Positions 17,608-25,660 of a stretch of 34,142 nt of DNA are shown piece by piece. The stretch is taken from positions 1 through 34,142 of the forward strand of contig JAUSPI010000246.1 in assembly GCA_030655775.1 (NCBI GenBank). Reading direction: 5' to 3'. Position 1 is the stretch's first letter; each line of letters starts with the position of its first letter. The notes beneath the pieces are model-generated. The model ran no database searches and was not told the origin of the DNA. It saw only the letters and a program-made list of their open reading frames with translations. This stretch comes from Syntrophales bacterium (lineage in GTDB: Bacteria > Desulfobacterota > Syntrophia > Syntrophales > JADFWA01). The position numbers and the translations under genes are program-made.

Positions 17608-19287
17608 ATGATTGATAAGAAGGAATTAGAGCAGGTTAAAAAAGGAAAAGCGAACTGGGAAGCGGGAACGCTGGGGAAGACTTTGAGCAAACAGGGTGAA
17701 CGAAGAGAGGTCTTCACCAGTATCTCTGGAATCCCCATCGAACGTCTTTATACCCCTGAAGACGTAAAAGATCTGGACTACGGAAAAGAAATTTCCTTTC
17801 CCGGAGAGTATCCTTACACACGTGGAGTCCAGCCAACCATGTACCGGGGCAGATTCTGGACCATGCGACAGTATGCCGGTTTCGGTAGTGCCAAAGATAC
17901 CAATGCCCGTTACCGTTACCTTTTGGAACAAGGCCAGACGGGTTTGAGCGTAGCATTTCATCTTCCCACCCAGGCAGGCTATGACAGCGATCATCCTCTT
18001 TCAATGGGGGAAGTTGGGAAAGTCGGAGCGGCCATCGATTCAATCGATGATATGCGTGTTCTCTTTGATCAGATCCCCCTGGACAAGGTTACCACCTCCA
18101 TGACCATCAATGCCGCGGCCACAGTGCTCCTTGCTATGTATCTGAGCCTTGCGGAAGAACAGGGTGTCCCATTTGACAAGATAGGCGGAACGATTCAGAA
18201 TGACGTCCTGAAGGAGATCATCTGTCGTGGACAGTACATCTTTCCTCCCAAGCCGACCATGCGTCTTACTACCGATCTGATAACGTACTGCCAGAAAAAT
18301 GTTCCCCGGTGGAATAGCATCAGTGTCAGCGGGTATCACATTCGTGAGTCAGGATCCACAGCTTCCCAGGAGATGGCCTTTACCATTGCTGATGGGATTG
18401 CCTACGTACAGGCATGTATCGATGCGGGCATGGATGTAGATGACTTTGCCCCGCGGCTGAGCTTCTTCTTCAATGTCTTCACCAATGTGTGTGAAGAGGT
18501 GGCCAAGTTCAGGGCAGGTCGACGTTACTGGGCCAAGGTAATGAAGGAACGTTTTGGAGCCAAGAATCCCGCCTCCCAGATGATGCGTTACCATGTTCAG
18601 ACCGGTGGTGTTACACTTACATATCAACAGGTGTTGAACAATATTGTGCGTGTGGGTCTTCAGACTTACGCCGCGGTTGTAGGAGGATGCCAGTCTCTCC
18701 ATACTGATTCTTATGACGAGGCCCTGTGTCTCCCGACGCAAGGAGCTGTGCTTGTCGCCCTGAGGACACAGCAGATGGTGGCCGAAGAAAGCGGCGCCTG
18801 CGATACCATTGATCCATTTGCCGGATCATATTATGTGGAAGCCCTGACAGATCAGATCGAGGCTGAAATTGATCAGTACATCAAGAAGATTGATGAAATG
18901 GGTGGTACCCTGGTCGCCATAGATGAGGGATACATTCAAAAAGAAATCCAGAACAGCGCTTATATATTCCAGAAGGAGATCGAATCCGGAGAGAGGGCCT
19001 ACGTGGGAGTGAACAAATATATCATGGAGGAACCCCCTGCAACCGGTCTTCTCAAAGTTGATATGGCGCTGGGAGAGATTGAGGCCGCAAAACTGAAGAA
19101 ACTCCGAGCCGAGCGTGACAATGCTGCATGGCAGAAGGCTCTGGACAATCTGCGTGAAGTCTCTAAGACTGACGAGAATGTCATGCCAGCGGTTATCGAA
19201 GCAGTGAAGGCCAAGGCCACAGTCGGCGAAGTATGTGATGTGTGGCGTGAACTTTTTGGAGAGTATCGACCAAAGGAATTCGTTTAA
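17608..19287 (+). CDS. mcmA1: Methylmalonyl-CoA mutase, large (catalytic) subunit
   Basis: The TIM-barrel substrate domain of B12-dependent methylmalonyl-CoA mutase without its B12 domain, 559 residues. Numbering runs parallel to the Propionibacterium enzyme, and the substrate-carboxylate and radical residues Arg82, Tyr89, Gln197, Arg207 and His244 are present, which favours methylmalonyl-CoA over isobutyryl-CoA (where position 207 is usually Gln). Deviations: Gln75 in place of the Tyr of classical enzymes, and AFHLPTQ (116-122), where related split enzymes commonly have Asp rather than His118. The B12-binding subunit follows 19 bp downstream. AAGGAGGT defines the start. Role: succinyl-CoA to or from (R)-methylmalonyl-CoA. 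Confidence 0.95.
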   Translation: MIDKKELEQVKKGKANWEAGTLGKTLSKQGERREVFTSISGIPIERLYTPEDVKDLDYGKEISFPGEYPYTRGVQPTMYRGRFWTMRQYAGFGSAKDTNARYRYLLEQGQTGLSVAFHLPTQAGYDSDHPLSMGEVGKVGAAIDSIDDMRVLFDQIPLDKVTTSMTINAAATVLLAMYLSLAEEQGVPFDKIGGTIQNDVLKEIICRGQYIFPPKPTMRLTTDLITYCQKNVPRWNSISVSGYHIRESGSTASQEMAFTIADGIAYVQACIDAGMDVDDFAPRLSFFFNVFTNVCEEVAKFRAGRRYWAKVMKERFGAKNPASQMMRYHVQTGGVTLTYQQVLNNIVRVGLQTYAAVVGGCQSLHTDSYDEALCLPTQGAVLVALRTQQMVAEESGACDTIDPFAGSYYVEALTDQIEAEIDQYIKKIDEMGGTLVAIDEGYIQKEIQNSAYIFQKEIESGERAYVGVNKYIMEEPPATGLLKVDMALGEIEAAKLKKLRAERDNAAWQKALDNLREVSKTDENVMPAVIEAVKAKATVGEVCDVWRELFGEYRPKEFV

Positions 19288-19306
19288 TTTGTGGAGGTAA
19301 TATATT

Positions 19307-19705
19307 ATGGCAGATAAGAAGATAAAGATTATTGTGGCGAAACCAGGACTGGACGGACACGATCGTGGTGCTAAGCTGCTTTCCCGGATATTTGCAGAAG
19401 CCGGCATGGAAGTGGTTTACACTGGTTTAAGGCAAACACCGGAGATGATAGTGGAAGCGGCCCTTCAGGAAGATGCTGACGTTATAGGCCTCAGCAGCCT
19501 TTCAGGAGTGCACAATCACTTCTTTCCGAAGGTGATGGAACTTCTCAAGGAAAAGAAACTTGACGATGTCCTGGTGGTGGGAGGAGGGATCATTCCACTG
19601 GAAGATATACCAGGACTGAAAGAGGTAGGAATATCAGAGATTTTCGGACCCGGGACACCTACTCCCACGATTGTCGATTACATCACAAACAATGTCCGTT
19701 CTTGA
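19307..19705 (+). CDS. mcmA2: Methylmalonyl-CoA mutase, B12-binding subunit
   Basis: A 132-residue cobalamin-binding domain with the DxHxxG signature (Asp16-Gly-His18-Asp-Arg-Gly21); His18 replaces dimethylbenzimidazole as lower cobalt ligand. Later motifs [14 protein letters not shown] and VVGGGIIP are the SxL and GG motifs of the fold. It completes the catalytic subunit just upstream. GGAGGT lies eight bases before the ATG. Split large/small mutases of this type are known in archaea and many anaerobes. Confidence 0.97.
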   Translation: MADKKIKIIVAKPGLDGHDRGAKLLSRIFAEAGMEVVYTGLRQTPEMIVEAALQEDADVIGLSSLSGVHNHFFPKVMELLKEKKLDDVLVVGGGIIPLEDIPGLKEVGISEIFGPGTPTPTIVDYITNNVRS

Positions 19706-19726
19706 GATTAACAGGAAAGATAAACT

Positions 19727-20731
19727 ATGACCATTGATTATGCTGGTGAAGTACTCCAGGGATCCTCGAAAGCTGTCGCGCGAGTGATCAGCTGGCTGGA
19801 AAATGAAAATGAGCTTGCCCGTTCCTGTATGGAGAGTCTTTATCCACACACCGGGAGGGCTTACATCGTAGGGATTACAGGATCACCTGGTACCGGCAAG
19901 AGTACACTTACGGATAAACTCACCCGGCATATACGTGAAAAGGGGCTTACTGTAGGGATCATAGCTGTCGATCCCTCAAGCCCCTTTACCGGCGGCGCCA
20001 TACTTGGAGATCGGATCCGAATGAGCGAAATTGCACAGGATCCGGGAGTCTTCATCCGGAGTATGGCTACTCGCGGTTTTCTGGGAGGTTTGACTCAATC
20101 CACGGGTAAGGTGGTTAATGTTCTGGATGCTGCGGGAAAGGACGTAATTATTATTGAAACGGTGGGAGTGGGGCAGGATGAAGTGGAAATCATGCGGATC
20201 GCTGATACCACCTGTCTGGTTTTGGCTCCCGGCCTGGGAGACGCTATCCAGAGCATGAAGGCGGGGCTGATGGAGATTGCAGACGTTTATGTCATCAACA
20301 AATCCGACCGCCAGGGGGCAGATCAGCTTTTTGTAGAGGTGTCCCATCGAGTGAATCAGGACGACCAGATCAAGGGTAAGAGCCGGGACCGATCGTGGAC
20401 ACCTTGGATTGTACAGACCACGGCCGTTGATGATGTCGGGGTTACAGATGTTCTGGATGCTGTATTGTCACATCAGAACCATCTGAAACAGGGCGGCACT
20501 TTTATGGAAAAGCGGCGCGAGCGGACCCAGCAACAGACTCTTCAGATGATCCACTACGAAATTTTCAGCCTTCTCCGGAAGTACTTGTCTGAAAGTGGCA
20601 AAATGGAACAATTGGTAGATGCTATTATGAAGCACGAGCAGGATCCTTACAGTGTTGTGCAACAGGTGCTCAGCGAGTGGATCAGAGTGCCGGAAGGGAA
20701 GGGCAGGGTAGTACTACAAACGAAAAAATAG
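19727..20731 (+). CDS. meaB: Methylmalonyl-CoA mutase chaperone GTPase MeaB
   Basis: G3E-family GTPase that protects the mutase and gates cofactor loading. The 334-residue protein has the P-loop GSPGTGKST (52-60), the VDPSSPFTGGAILGDRIRM block, METVGVGQDEVEI-like switch (here IETVGVGQ), and VINKSD for guanine specificity. It is the third gene of the mutase operon and ends at a strong terminator. ArgK is an old name for the same family. Confidence 0.97.
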   Translation: MTIDYAGEVLQGSSKAVARVISWLENENELARSCMESLYPHTGRAYIVGITGSPGTGKSTLTDKLTRHIREKGLTVGIIAVDPSSPFTGGAILGDRIRMSEIAQDPGVFIRSMATRGFLGGLTQSTGKVVNVLDAAGKDVIIIETVGVGQDEVEIMRIADTTCLVLAPGLGDAIQSMKAGLMEIADVYVINKSDRQGADQLFVEVSHRVNQDDQIKGKSRDRSWTPWIVQTTAVDDVGVTDVLDAVLSHQNHLKQGGTFMEKRRERTQQQTLQMIHYEIFSLLRKYLSESGKMEQLVDAIMKHEQDPYSVVQQVLSEWIRVPEGKGRVVLQTKK

Positions 20732-20751
20732 TTGTCTAAAAAACAGATATT

Positions 20752-20795
20752 AAAAGAGGCGCACTCATGTGATGAGTACGCCTCTTTTATTTTTG
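20752..20795 (+). terminator. Terminator of the mutase operon
   Basis: AAAAGAGGCG (20752-20761) pairs with CGCCTCTTTT (20779-20788), with an inner ACTCAT/ATGAGT extension, followed by TATTTTT. It is 21 nt after meaB. Confidence 0.95.
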
Positions 20796-20888
20796 TGGTC
20801 GGTGTTGTGAAAGCATTGAAAAACCATTTTTTTCAGTTTTTCAAAAGTCTAACAATGTTTCCAGACTGAGCTGAGTAGCAGGGACAAA

Positions 20889-21149
20889 CGACAAAAAGGG
20901 GTAACATGAACAAACGACAAGAGACCCTTGCAAAACACCCCCTTTTTGTCATTCCCACGAAACCTGTCTTCGACTCCGATCGGGGAGTGGGAATCCATAA
21001 CAAGTTTAAAATGCTTGTCCTCGACCCGATCGGGGACTGGATTCCCGTTTGCACGGGAATGACCATTCAGACTATTTATGGCAAAATTCAAAGGTCTCGA
21101 CAAAAAGGGGTGGCAGGGACAAACGACAAAAAGGGGTGGCAGGAACAAA
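20889..21149. repeat. 26-bp direct repeats flanking palindromic repeats
   Basis: The 26-bp unit beginning CGACAAAAAGGGGT occurs in tandem at 21098-21123 and 21124-21149, again at 20889-20914, and a partial unit follows at 20915. An inverted copy of its core (CCCCTTTTTGTC) is at 20939-20950. Between them lie two copies of a CGATCGGGGA-centred element next to GTCATTCCC and GGGAATGAC ends. The 470-bp interval between meaB and the capD-type gene has no recognisable gene. Confidence 0.8.
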
Positions 21150-21202
21150 CCATGTGCCGGACTTTGATCCGGCATTGTTTGTCCGTGCGTGTCACAATTA
21201 TT

Positions 21203-23059
21203 TTACCACTGCGGTGTGTACTCCGGTACGATTTCCTGGAGTTTCTTCTTTATGGCTGTCGCATCATAGGTGTCTGCAACAGCTAAAAGTTCATCAATTT
21301 TCGTATTAAGAACATCCCGGTCGTGTCTGTTTCCTCGAATGACAAGAACCTTCTCATGGTTTGTGGCCACGATTCCTTCACCTTCTGTAATCAGTTCTTC
21401 ATAAAGCTTTTCCCCGGGGCGAAGCCCGGTAAATTTAATAGGAATATCACGATCCGGTTCAAATCCGCTGAGACGAATCAGATCCCGCGCCAGGTCAACT
21501 ATGCGCATGGATTTTCCCATATCCAGGATGAATATCTCGTTCCCCTCACCCATAGCGCCGGCCTGAAGGATTAATTGCGCGGCTTCCGAAATGCTCATGA
21601 AGTAGCGGGTTACTTCCGGGTGGGTAACGGTCACAGGAACACCCCTGGAGATCTGTTTCTGGAAGGTGGGAATGACCGATCCGGAGCTCCAGAGAACATT
21701 TCCGAAACGTACAGCCATAAAACGGGTTGCAGCATTCTCATTCACACATTCCACTAACATCTCTGCCACTCGCTTTGTAGCCCCCATTACACTGCTGGGA
21801 CGCACCGCCTTGTCGGATGAAACAAGGACAAAGCGTTCCACCTGATTTTCCAGAGCGGCCTGAACCAGATTTCGTGTTCCTAAGACATTGTTGAATGTTG
21901 TCTCCCACGGGTTCATCTCCTGCAGGGGCACGTGTTTATAGGCAGCCGCATGAAAAACCACATCCGGCTTAAATTCCCGAAATGCCCTGCCTACGGAAGC
22001 ACGGTTCTTTATGTCGAGCAGGAATTCCGATGTCGGGATAAACTCAAAACGCTGTTTACACTCCATCTCTATCTTGAAAAGATTCTCCTCGCTAAACTCC
22101 ATAAAAGCTATCGCCTGGGGATGAAAACGGCATACCTGCCTCACCAGTTCAGCCCCTATGGAGCCCCCGGCCCCCGTAATCATAATGCGCTTATCTTTAA
22201 TATACTGGCGAATCTCTTCTTCATCCAGATGTATTTCTTCACGATCCAGCAAGTCCTCCATATGTACCTTGCGAATTGCCCTTACTGAAATTTTTCCTTC
22301 GATAAGTTCCGCCATTCCGGGCAAAGTTCGAAACTGTTTGCCTGTTTCTTCACACAATGAAACAATCCTCCGCATCTTTTCACCTCTTACTGAAGGGGTG
22401 GCAATCAGGATTTCATCAAATTCCTTCCGGATTTTGTTAATATCGTCCACCGTTCCAAGAACCGGAACTCCATGAATGGTCATTCCTTGCTTGCTAAGGT
22501 CATCGTCGAGGAGTCCCACAGGCTCAAGTTTGATTGAGGGCGTTTCCCGGATTTCCCTCAGAATCTTCTCTCCTGAATTACCGGCTCCGATAATCATCAA
22601 TCTCTTTTTTGGGGTTGATGGGCTCTTACGGAGCTTGAATATCCACAATGATGGATGATCGCCAAGGAAAATTCGAATAGCTACCCGAATTCCCCCGACA
22701 AAGAGCAGGGTAAATACCCAGTCAATAACAAATACGGAGCGGGAATACCCATGAAAGCGGTATAGAAAAAGAATGGACAAGACAATAATTATTGAGGAAA
22801 GGCTGGAGGCATTGATAACGTTTCTCAGATCGACCAGGCTTGTATATCTCCACATCCCTCTGTAGAGTCCGAATATAAAAAAGCAGATCAGCTTAAGGGG
22901 GATTATAAACGGCAGTGTGCCTTTAATTTGTGCCCAGTGAGCTACGGGGAGCTGGCCTTCAAAACGTAGCAGGTACGCAAAAAAATAGGCTATCGTTACG
23001 AGGACCGCATCCAGAAGGAGCATTGCATAGAAGTTTTTATTGCGTATAACGTTTTTCAT
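21203..23059 (-). CDS. Membrane nucleoside-diphosphate-sugar 4,6-dehydratase, CapD/WbpM/PglF-type
   Basis: Large 618-residue polysaccharide-biosynthesis dehydratase, probably acting on UDP-GlcNAc. The N-terminus has four hydrophobic helices (about 12-30, 47-66, 83-100, 112-128). A CoA-binding-like Rossmann domain follows with IIGAGNSGEKIL (near 152), then the SDR domain with ITGAGGSIGAELVRQ (near 296) and the catalytic SSDKAVRPSSVMGATKR, where Met takes the place of the usual Tyr, as is normal for this subfamily. C-terminal block GLRPGEKLYEEL. It probably supplies a 4-keto-6-deoxy sugar for glycan or lipid-linked sugar synthesis together with the sugar-phosphate transferase at 24236. Confidence 0.93.
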   Translation of the reverse strand: MKNVIRNKNFYAMLLLDAVLVTIAYFFAYLLRFEGQLPVAHWAQIKGTLPFIIPLKLICFFIFGLYRGMWRYTSLVDLRNVINASSLSSIIIVLSILFLYRFHGYSRSVFVIDWVFTLLFVGGIRVAIRIFLGDHPSLWIFKLRKSPSTPKKRLMIIGAGNSGEKILREIRETPSIKLEPVGLLDDDLSKQGMTIHGVPVLGTVDDINKIRKEFDEILIATPSVRGEKMRRIVSLCEETGKQFRTLPGMAELIEGKISVRAIRKVHMEDLLDREEIHLDEEEIRQYIKDKRIMITGAGGSIGAELVRQVCRFHPQAIAFMEFSEENLFKIEMECKQRFEFIPTSEFLLDIKNRASVGRAFREFKPDVVFHAAAYKHVPLQEMNPWETTFNNVLGTRNLVQAALENQVERFVLVSSDKAVRPSSVMGATKRVAEMLVECVNENAATRFMAVRFGNVLWSSGSVIPTFQKQISRGVPVTVTHPEVTRYFMSISEAAQLILQAGAMGEGNEIFILDMGKSMRIVDLARDLIRLSGFEPDRDIPIKFTGLRPGEKLYEELITEGEGIVATNHEKVLVIRGNRHDRDVLNTKIDELLAVADTYDATAIKKKLQEIVPEYTPQW

Positions 23060-23118
23060 GTTTTATCAGCAAAAAGTGGCCACCCCCAAAATAGACATTG
23101 ACCCTTCCAGTACAGTAG

Positions 23119-23137
23119 GACAAGCGTCCCGCCTGTC
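23119..23137. repeat. Palindromic element GACAAGCG-TCC-CGCCTGTC
   Basis: Near-perfect 8-bp arms around three bases, in the 209-bp gap upstream of the capD-type gene. It resembles short REP sequences. Confidence 0.6.
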
Positions 23138-23226
23138 TATGAATGTCCGTGGTATATCACAGGCCGTTCCATATAGCACATGAATATCTTGAGATCTTTG
23201 CAAAACCCACATTTTGCTCAATTCTG

Positions 23227-23257
23227 GTCATTGCGAGGAGCAGAGCGACGTGGCAAT
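23227..23257. repeat. REP-like element with ATTGC...GCAAT ends
   Basis: GTCATTGCGAGGAGC ... ACGTGGCAAT: ATTGC (23230-23234) is inverted as GCAAT (23253-23257). A longer relative occurs at 29271-29335. Confidence 0.8.
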
Positions 23258-23268
23258 CCTGTTGTTTT

Positions 23269-23697
23269 TCACCACCCCTTTGCCCAGCCGAAGTATGCTA
23301 AGACCGCTGTATAGAATTCTTCCAGATCTGATAGATGCTTACTCAGGATAGATTTTAAAATCTTTTCATTAATAGATTGATAGTCATGTACGGCAATATT
23401 TCTGAAACCTACCATCCGTTCCATTTTTATGGCCAGTCCTTTATCTATTATCTTATTTTCCAGAAGCAGCCGAAAGTTGTCCTTGATCGTGTCGGGCAGG
23501 CCAAGTCCCTCAGACGCAACAATATGAGTTGCCAGATCTATTACTGCCTGCACCGACCTTTGCAGGTTCAATACGAATATATCCTGTTTGTCAATATCAT
23601 CTAAGCTGTCGGGATTATTGTCTGTAGTTTCTATTATACGTTTTAGGCACCTCTGGACAATGGCAATCTTGGCCATAATTACGTCTTTGTCAGGCAT
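23269..23697 (-). CDS. hepT: HepT-type toxin (DUF86 HEPN ribonuclease)
   Basis: HEPN-fold toxin of a type VII toxin-antitoxin pair, 142 residues, mostly helical. It carries the RX4HXY motif as RNIAVHDY; Arg and His form the RNase site and the Tyr is the residue AMPylated by the partner in characterised systems. The gene overlaps the upstream mntA by eight bases, the usual order (antitoxin then toxin). The C-terminus FGWAKGW ends next to a REP-like element. Confidence 0.9.
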   Translation of the reverse strand: MPDKDVIMAKIAIVQRCLKRIIETTDNNPDSLDDIDKQDIFVLNLQRSVQAVIDLATHIVASEGLGLPDTIKDNFRLLLENKIIDKGLAIKMERMVGFRNIAVHDYQSINEKILKSILSKHLSDLEEFYTAVLAYFGWAKGW

Positions 23698-24088
23698 ATA
23701 TTCTACTCCTCAGAACACTGTCTTCTGCTTCCCTTCTCAGGTATTTTAAATCACAGTATTCATTTAAAGTACGAACAAAAAAGTCATTGTATATTTTATC
23801 ATCTTTTTTGATCAACAGGCCGTATTTCAGTACCTGTACCCTTATTATAGGGGAGGCTGTATTCAATGTAAGGATATCCACTTCTCTTCCAAGATGACTC
23901 GATAGCTGATCCTTGAGGTTGCTGACCTCATAAAAATCAGGTAAAAATTCAAACATAATAGCCAAGTCAATATCGCTTTTGTCTGTGGCGAAACCTTTTG
24001 CAAATGAGCCAAACAAAAAAACCAGCAGAAAATCTTTACGATCAATCAAAGGTAGAAGGGTGCTTCTTAAATTATGAGATTTTTCCAT
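23690..24088 (-). CDS. mntA: MntA-type antitoxin, minimal nucleotidyltransferase
   Basis: Minimal nucleotidyltransferase that AMPylates and silences HepT. The 132-residue protein has the GSx10DxD motif: GSFAKG followed by DKSDIDLAI, plus a third acidic residue in REVDIL. The downstream hepT gene overlaps, so the pair is a coherent intact module. It lies between two polysaccharide genes, suggesting insertion into a surface-glycan locus. Confidence 0.9.
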   Translation of the reverse strand: MEKSHNLRSTLLPLIDRKDFLLVFLFGSFAKGFATDKSDIDLAIMFEFLPDFYEVSNLKDQLSSHLGREVDILTLNTASPIIRVQVLKYGLLIKKDDKIYNDFFVRTLNEYCDLKYLRREAEDSVLRSRIYA

Positions 24089-24202
24089 CAGCTCTTCTCA
24101 TTTCTTCATTTCCCGAAGTATAATAAATGTGTAAACAATTCTCAATCTCTTTTCCCCCACTTAAACAATTTATATCCACTTTTCTATGCGCCTTTGCGTG
24201 AC

Positions 24203-24235
24203 CGTCTCCTGCCTCCCGTCTCCTGCCTCCTGCCC
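24203..24235. repeat. Heptanucleotide repeat tract 1
   Basis: Consecutive 7-mers CGTCTCC, TGCCTCC, CGTCTCC, TGCCTCC and TGCCCC run up to the stop codon of the sugar transferase. It is preceded by GCGCCTTTGCGTGA, a motif also found near 29815 and 31530. See the similar tracts at 24809, 25541, 32297, 32363 and 33398. Confidence 0.85.
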
Positions 24236-24838
24236 CTAATGCGTAACCCCTTCTCTCCTTAAAACCTTTGCTAATGTCATCCACAATATCTTAAAGTCAA
24301 GGGCGAAAGACCTGTTTTTAAGATAATACTCATCAAACTCCACCTTTACCGGGATCGGCAATTCATCCCTTCCGTTTACCTGCGCCCAGCCTGTAATTCC
24401 AGGGATGAGTTTGTGTATCCCTTTTCCTGTTCTAAGCTCGACCAGATCATCCTGATTATATAAGGCCGGGCGGGGACCCACAAAACTTATGTCACCTTTC
24501 AAAATACTGTACAACTGCGGCAATTCATCCAGACTGAACCTGCGCAAAAAAGAGCCGACCGGCGTAAGGTAAACATCAGGATTTTTCATGAGATGAGTCG
24601 CAACGGCAGGGGTATCTATAATCATCGTCCGAAACTTGGGCATCCTGAAAATAGTATTGTTGATCCCCACCCTGTCCGACCAGTATAATACCGGACCTTT
24701 TGAAGTCAGCTTTACCATCAGTCCAATAAAAAGAATCGGAATACTCAAAAAACATAATAAAAAACCGGCCAAAGCTATGTCAAAGATACGTTTAACAAAA
24801 GAAAGACCGGAGGACGGAGGAAGGAGGACGGAGGACAT
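24236..24838 (-). CDS. Undecaprenyl-phosphate sugar-1-phosphate transferase
   Basis: Initiating glycosyl-1-phosphate transferase of the bacterial sugar transferase family (small PglC/WcaJ-C type), 200 residues. It has one N-terminal hydrophobic hairpin (about 18-40), then KLTSKGPVLY, KFRTM, the SLDELPQLYSILKGDISFVGPRP core with the DE catalytic pair, and GITGWAQVNGRDEL. Only the catalytic core is present. The first ten residues, SSVLLPPSSG after the Met, are encoded by a GGAGGAC heptamer tract, so the native N-terminus may have been altered; AAGGA lies upstream of the ATG at 24838. It loads the first sugar onto lipid carrier. Confidence 0.92.
   Translation of the reverse strand: MSSVLLPPSSGLSFVKRIFDIALAGFLLCFLSIPILFIGLMVKLTSKGPVLYWSDRVGINNTIFRMPKFRTMIIDTPAVATHLMKNPDVYLTPVGSFLRRFSLDELPQLYSILKGDISFVGPRPALYNQDDLVELRTGKGIHKLIPGITGWAQVNGRDELPIPVKVEFDEYYLKNRSFALDFKILWMTLAKVLRREGVTH
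24809..24836. repeat. Heptanucleotide repeat tract 2 at the start of the sugar transferase
   Basis: Four perfect-phase 7-mers: GGAGGAC, GGAGGAA, GGAGGAC, GGAGGAC. It encodes most of the first ten residues of the sugar transferase on the minus strand, and its last C is part of the ATG codon. Confidence 0.9.
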
Positions 24839-25046
24839 GCTAAAATCTTTCCTTTCTGACTTTTATGAAATTATGAAGCATTGCAGAAATCTTCCTTGTC
24901 GATTCCAGCAACTCGTCGCCGGTTGTCTTGTCAAAAACACCTACCTCTACAGCCAGATAAATCTGAGTTCTTAATTCAGAACAAGAACCCTTTGCGATAT
25001 ATAGAAAATGGACAAAATCCTTGTTTGTGTTTCTTTCGTAACCTTT

Positions 25047-25301
25047 TTACCCTGTTAAATAAGATTTGAGCCTTTTTCGGATGAACATTTTTCCGTGATA
25101 TGATTTTAAATATTTTTCTCGTTTTGTCGCATCTTCTTGACTTAAGCAAGCTTCATAATAAATCAGCTTCAATGGACGTCTATCCTTCGTTGATTCTACC
25201 AAACCCTTATTGTGTTGCTCAAATCTTAGCTTGAGGTCTTTAGTAAACCCTGTGTAAAACTTCATATCCTTTATACTCTGCAATACATATGTGTAATACA
25301 C
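25047..25301 (-). CDS. GIY-YIG domain protein, small
   Basis: An 84-residue single-domain GIY-YIG protein (UvrC/URI-like nuclease fold): YYTYVLQS as the first strand, YTGFTKDLKLRFEQHN as the second motif with the catalytic-type Arg, and a later Glu in REKYLKSYHG. Begins with GTG at 25301, with GAGG six bases upstream. Its last codons (LTG, stop) run through the left inverted repeat of the element that carries it. The whole gene lies within the interrupted four-helix-bundle gene. Free-standing proteins of this kind are common and mostly uncharacterised. Confidence 0.88.
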   Translation of the reverse strand: MYYTYVLQSIKDMKFYTGFTKDLKLRFEQHNKGLVESTKDRRPLKLIYYEACLSQEDATKREKYLKSYHGKMFIRKRLKSYLTG

Positions 25302-25326
25302 TTCAACCTCAAGCTATTTAACAGGG
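25050..25326. mobile_element. 277-bp GIY-YIG cassette with perfect 12-bp terminal inverted repeats
   Basis: CCCTGTTAAATA (25050-25061) and TATTTAACAGGG (25315-25326) are exact inverted copies located at the two breakpoints of the four-helix-bundle gene. The interval contains only the GIY-YIG gene. No transposase and no obvious target duplication are seen; exact junctions are uncertain by a few bases. Confidence 0.7.
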
Positions 25327-25444
25327 CAAGTGTTTGATGGAACAGAAACAGCAGCTCTCTGCATCTGGTCACGCAACCCATAATCACGGCAAGCATTCAA
25401 CGTCCGATATATTTTAACAGCCAGTCGCATACCCTCTTTCTTTA

Positions 25445-25494
25445 CCCTGTGGAATCCTCCGAAGGAGGGGCGACATAATCGCCATTCCATAGGG
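25445..25494. repeat. Small palindromic element inside the four-helix-bundle reading frame
   Basis: Outer arms CCCTGTGGAAT and ATTCCATAGGG (one mismatch) enclose two hairpins, CCTCC-GAA-GGAGG and GGCGA-CATAA-TCGCC. It adds about 20 codons in frame after FEDLEA. A related, shorter element is at 29890-29921. Confidence 0.8.
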
Positions 25495-25540
25495 CGGGCC
25501 TCAAGGTCTTCAAACCTACCAACCTTTTCTTCCATTTCTT

Positions 25541-25660
25541 ATCTCCTGCCTCTTGCTTTTCCGTCTCCTGTTTTCTGTTTTTTCTGTTTCCGTTCTCCCG
25601 CCTTCGGTCTCCGTTCCCCCATTTCTTATCTCCTGCCTCCGTTTTCCTATTCTTACCTTT
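25541..25660. repeat. Pyrimidine-rich heptamer tract 3
   Basis: About 120 bases of degenerate 7-mers such as CTCCTGC, CTCTTGC, TCTCCTG, TGCCTCC and GTTTTCC. No credible gene; minus-strand reading gives low-complexity K/E/R/G-rich peptide. It fills the interval between the four-helix-bundle relic and the ATPase. Confidence 0.75.

Larger units (their letters stand above)
24840..25535 (-). pseudogene. Four-helix-bundle protein (S23/IVS-type), split by an insertion
   Basis: The N-terminal part (25327-25535) begins MEEKVGRFEDLEA and reaches RDYGLRDQMQRAAVSVPSN. The C-terminal part (24840-25046) resumes in another frame with KGYERNTNKDF, LYIAKGSCSELRTQ, TTGDELLESTRKISAML and a stop. Together they give the four-helix-bundle protein seen in 23S rRNA intervening sequences and as free-standing genes; function unknown. 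A GIY-YIG cassette sits exactly where SNIAEGYER should join. In addition, about 20 foreign residues (from RPMEW to RVKK) after FEDLEA come from a small palindromic element. The gene cannot make a full product as it stands. Confidence 0.85.

Noticed and set aside
20889-21149. Possible CRISPR array
   Set aside because: Units are directly adjacent or irregularly spaced, with no unique spacers of constant length and no cas genes.
20833-21309. Overlapping open frames on both strands in the repeat block after meaB
   Set aside because: They are translations of the GTCATTCCC and CGATCGGGG repeats, give low-complexity peptides, and have no ribosome site or recognisable family.
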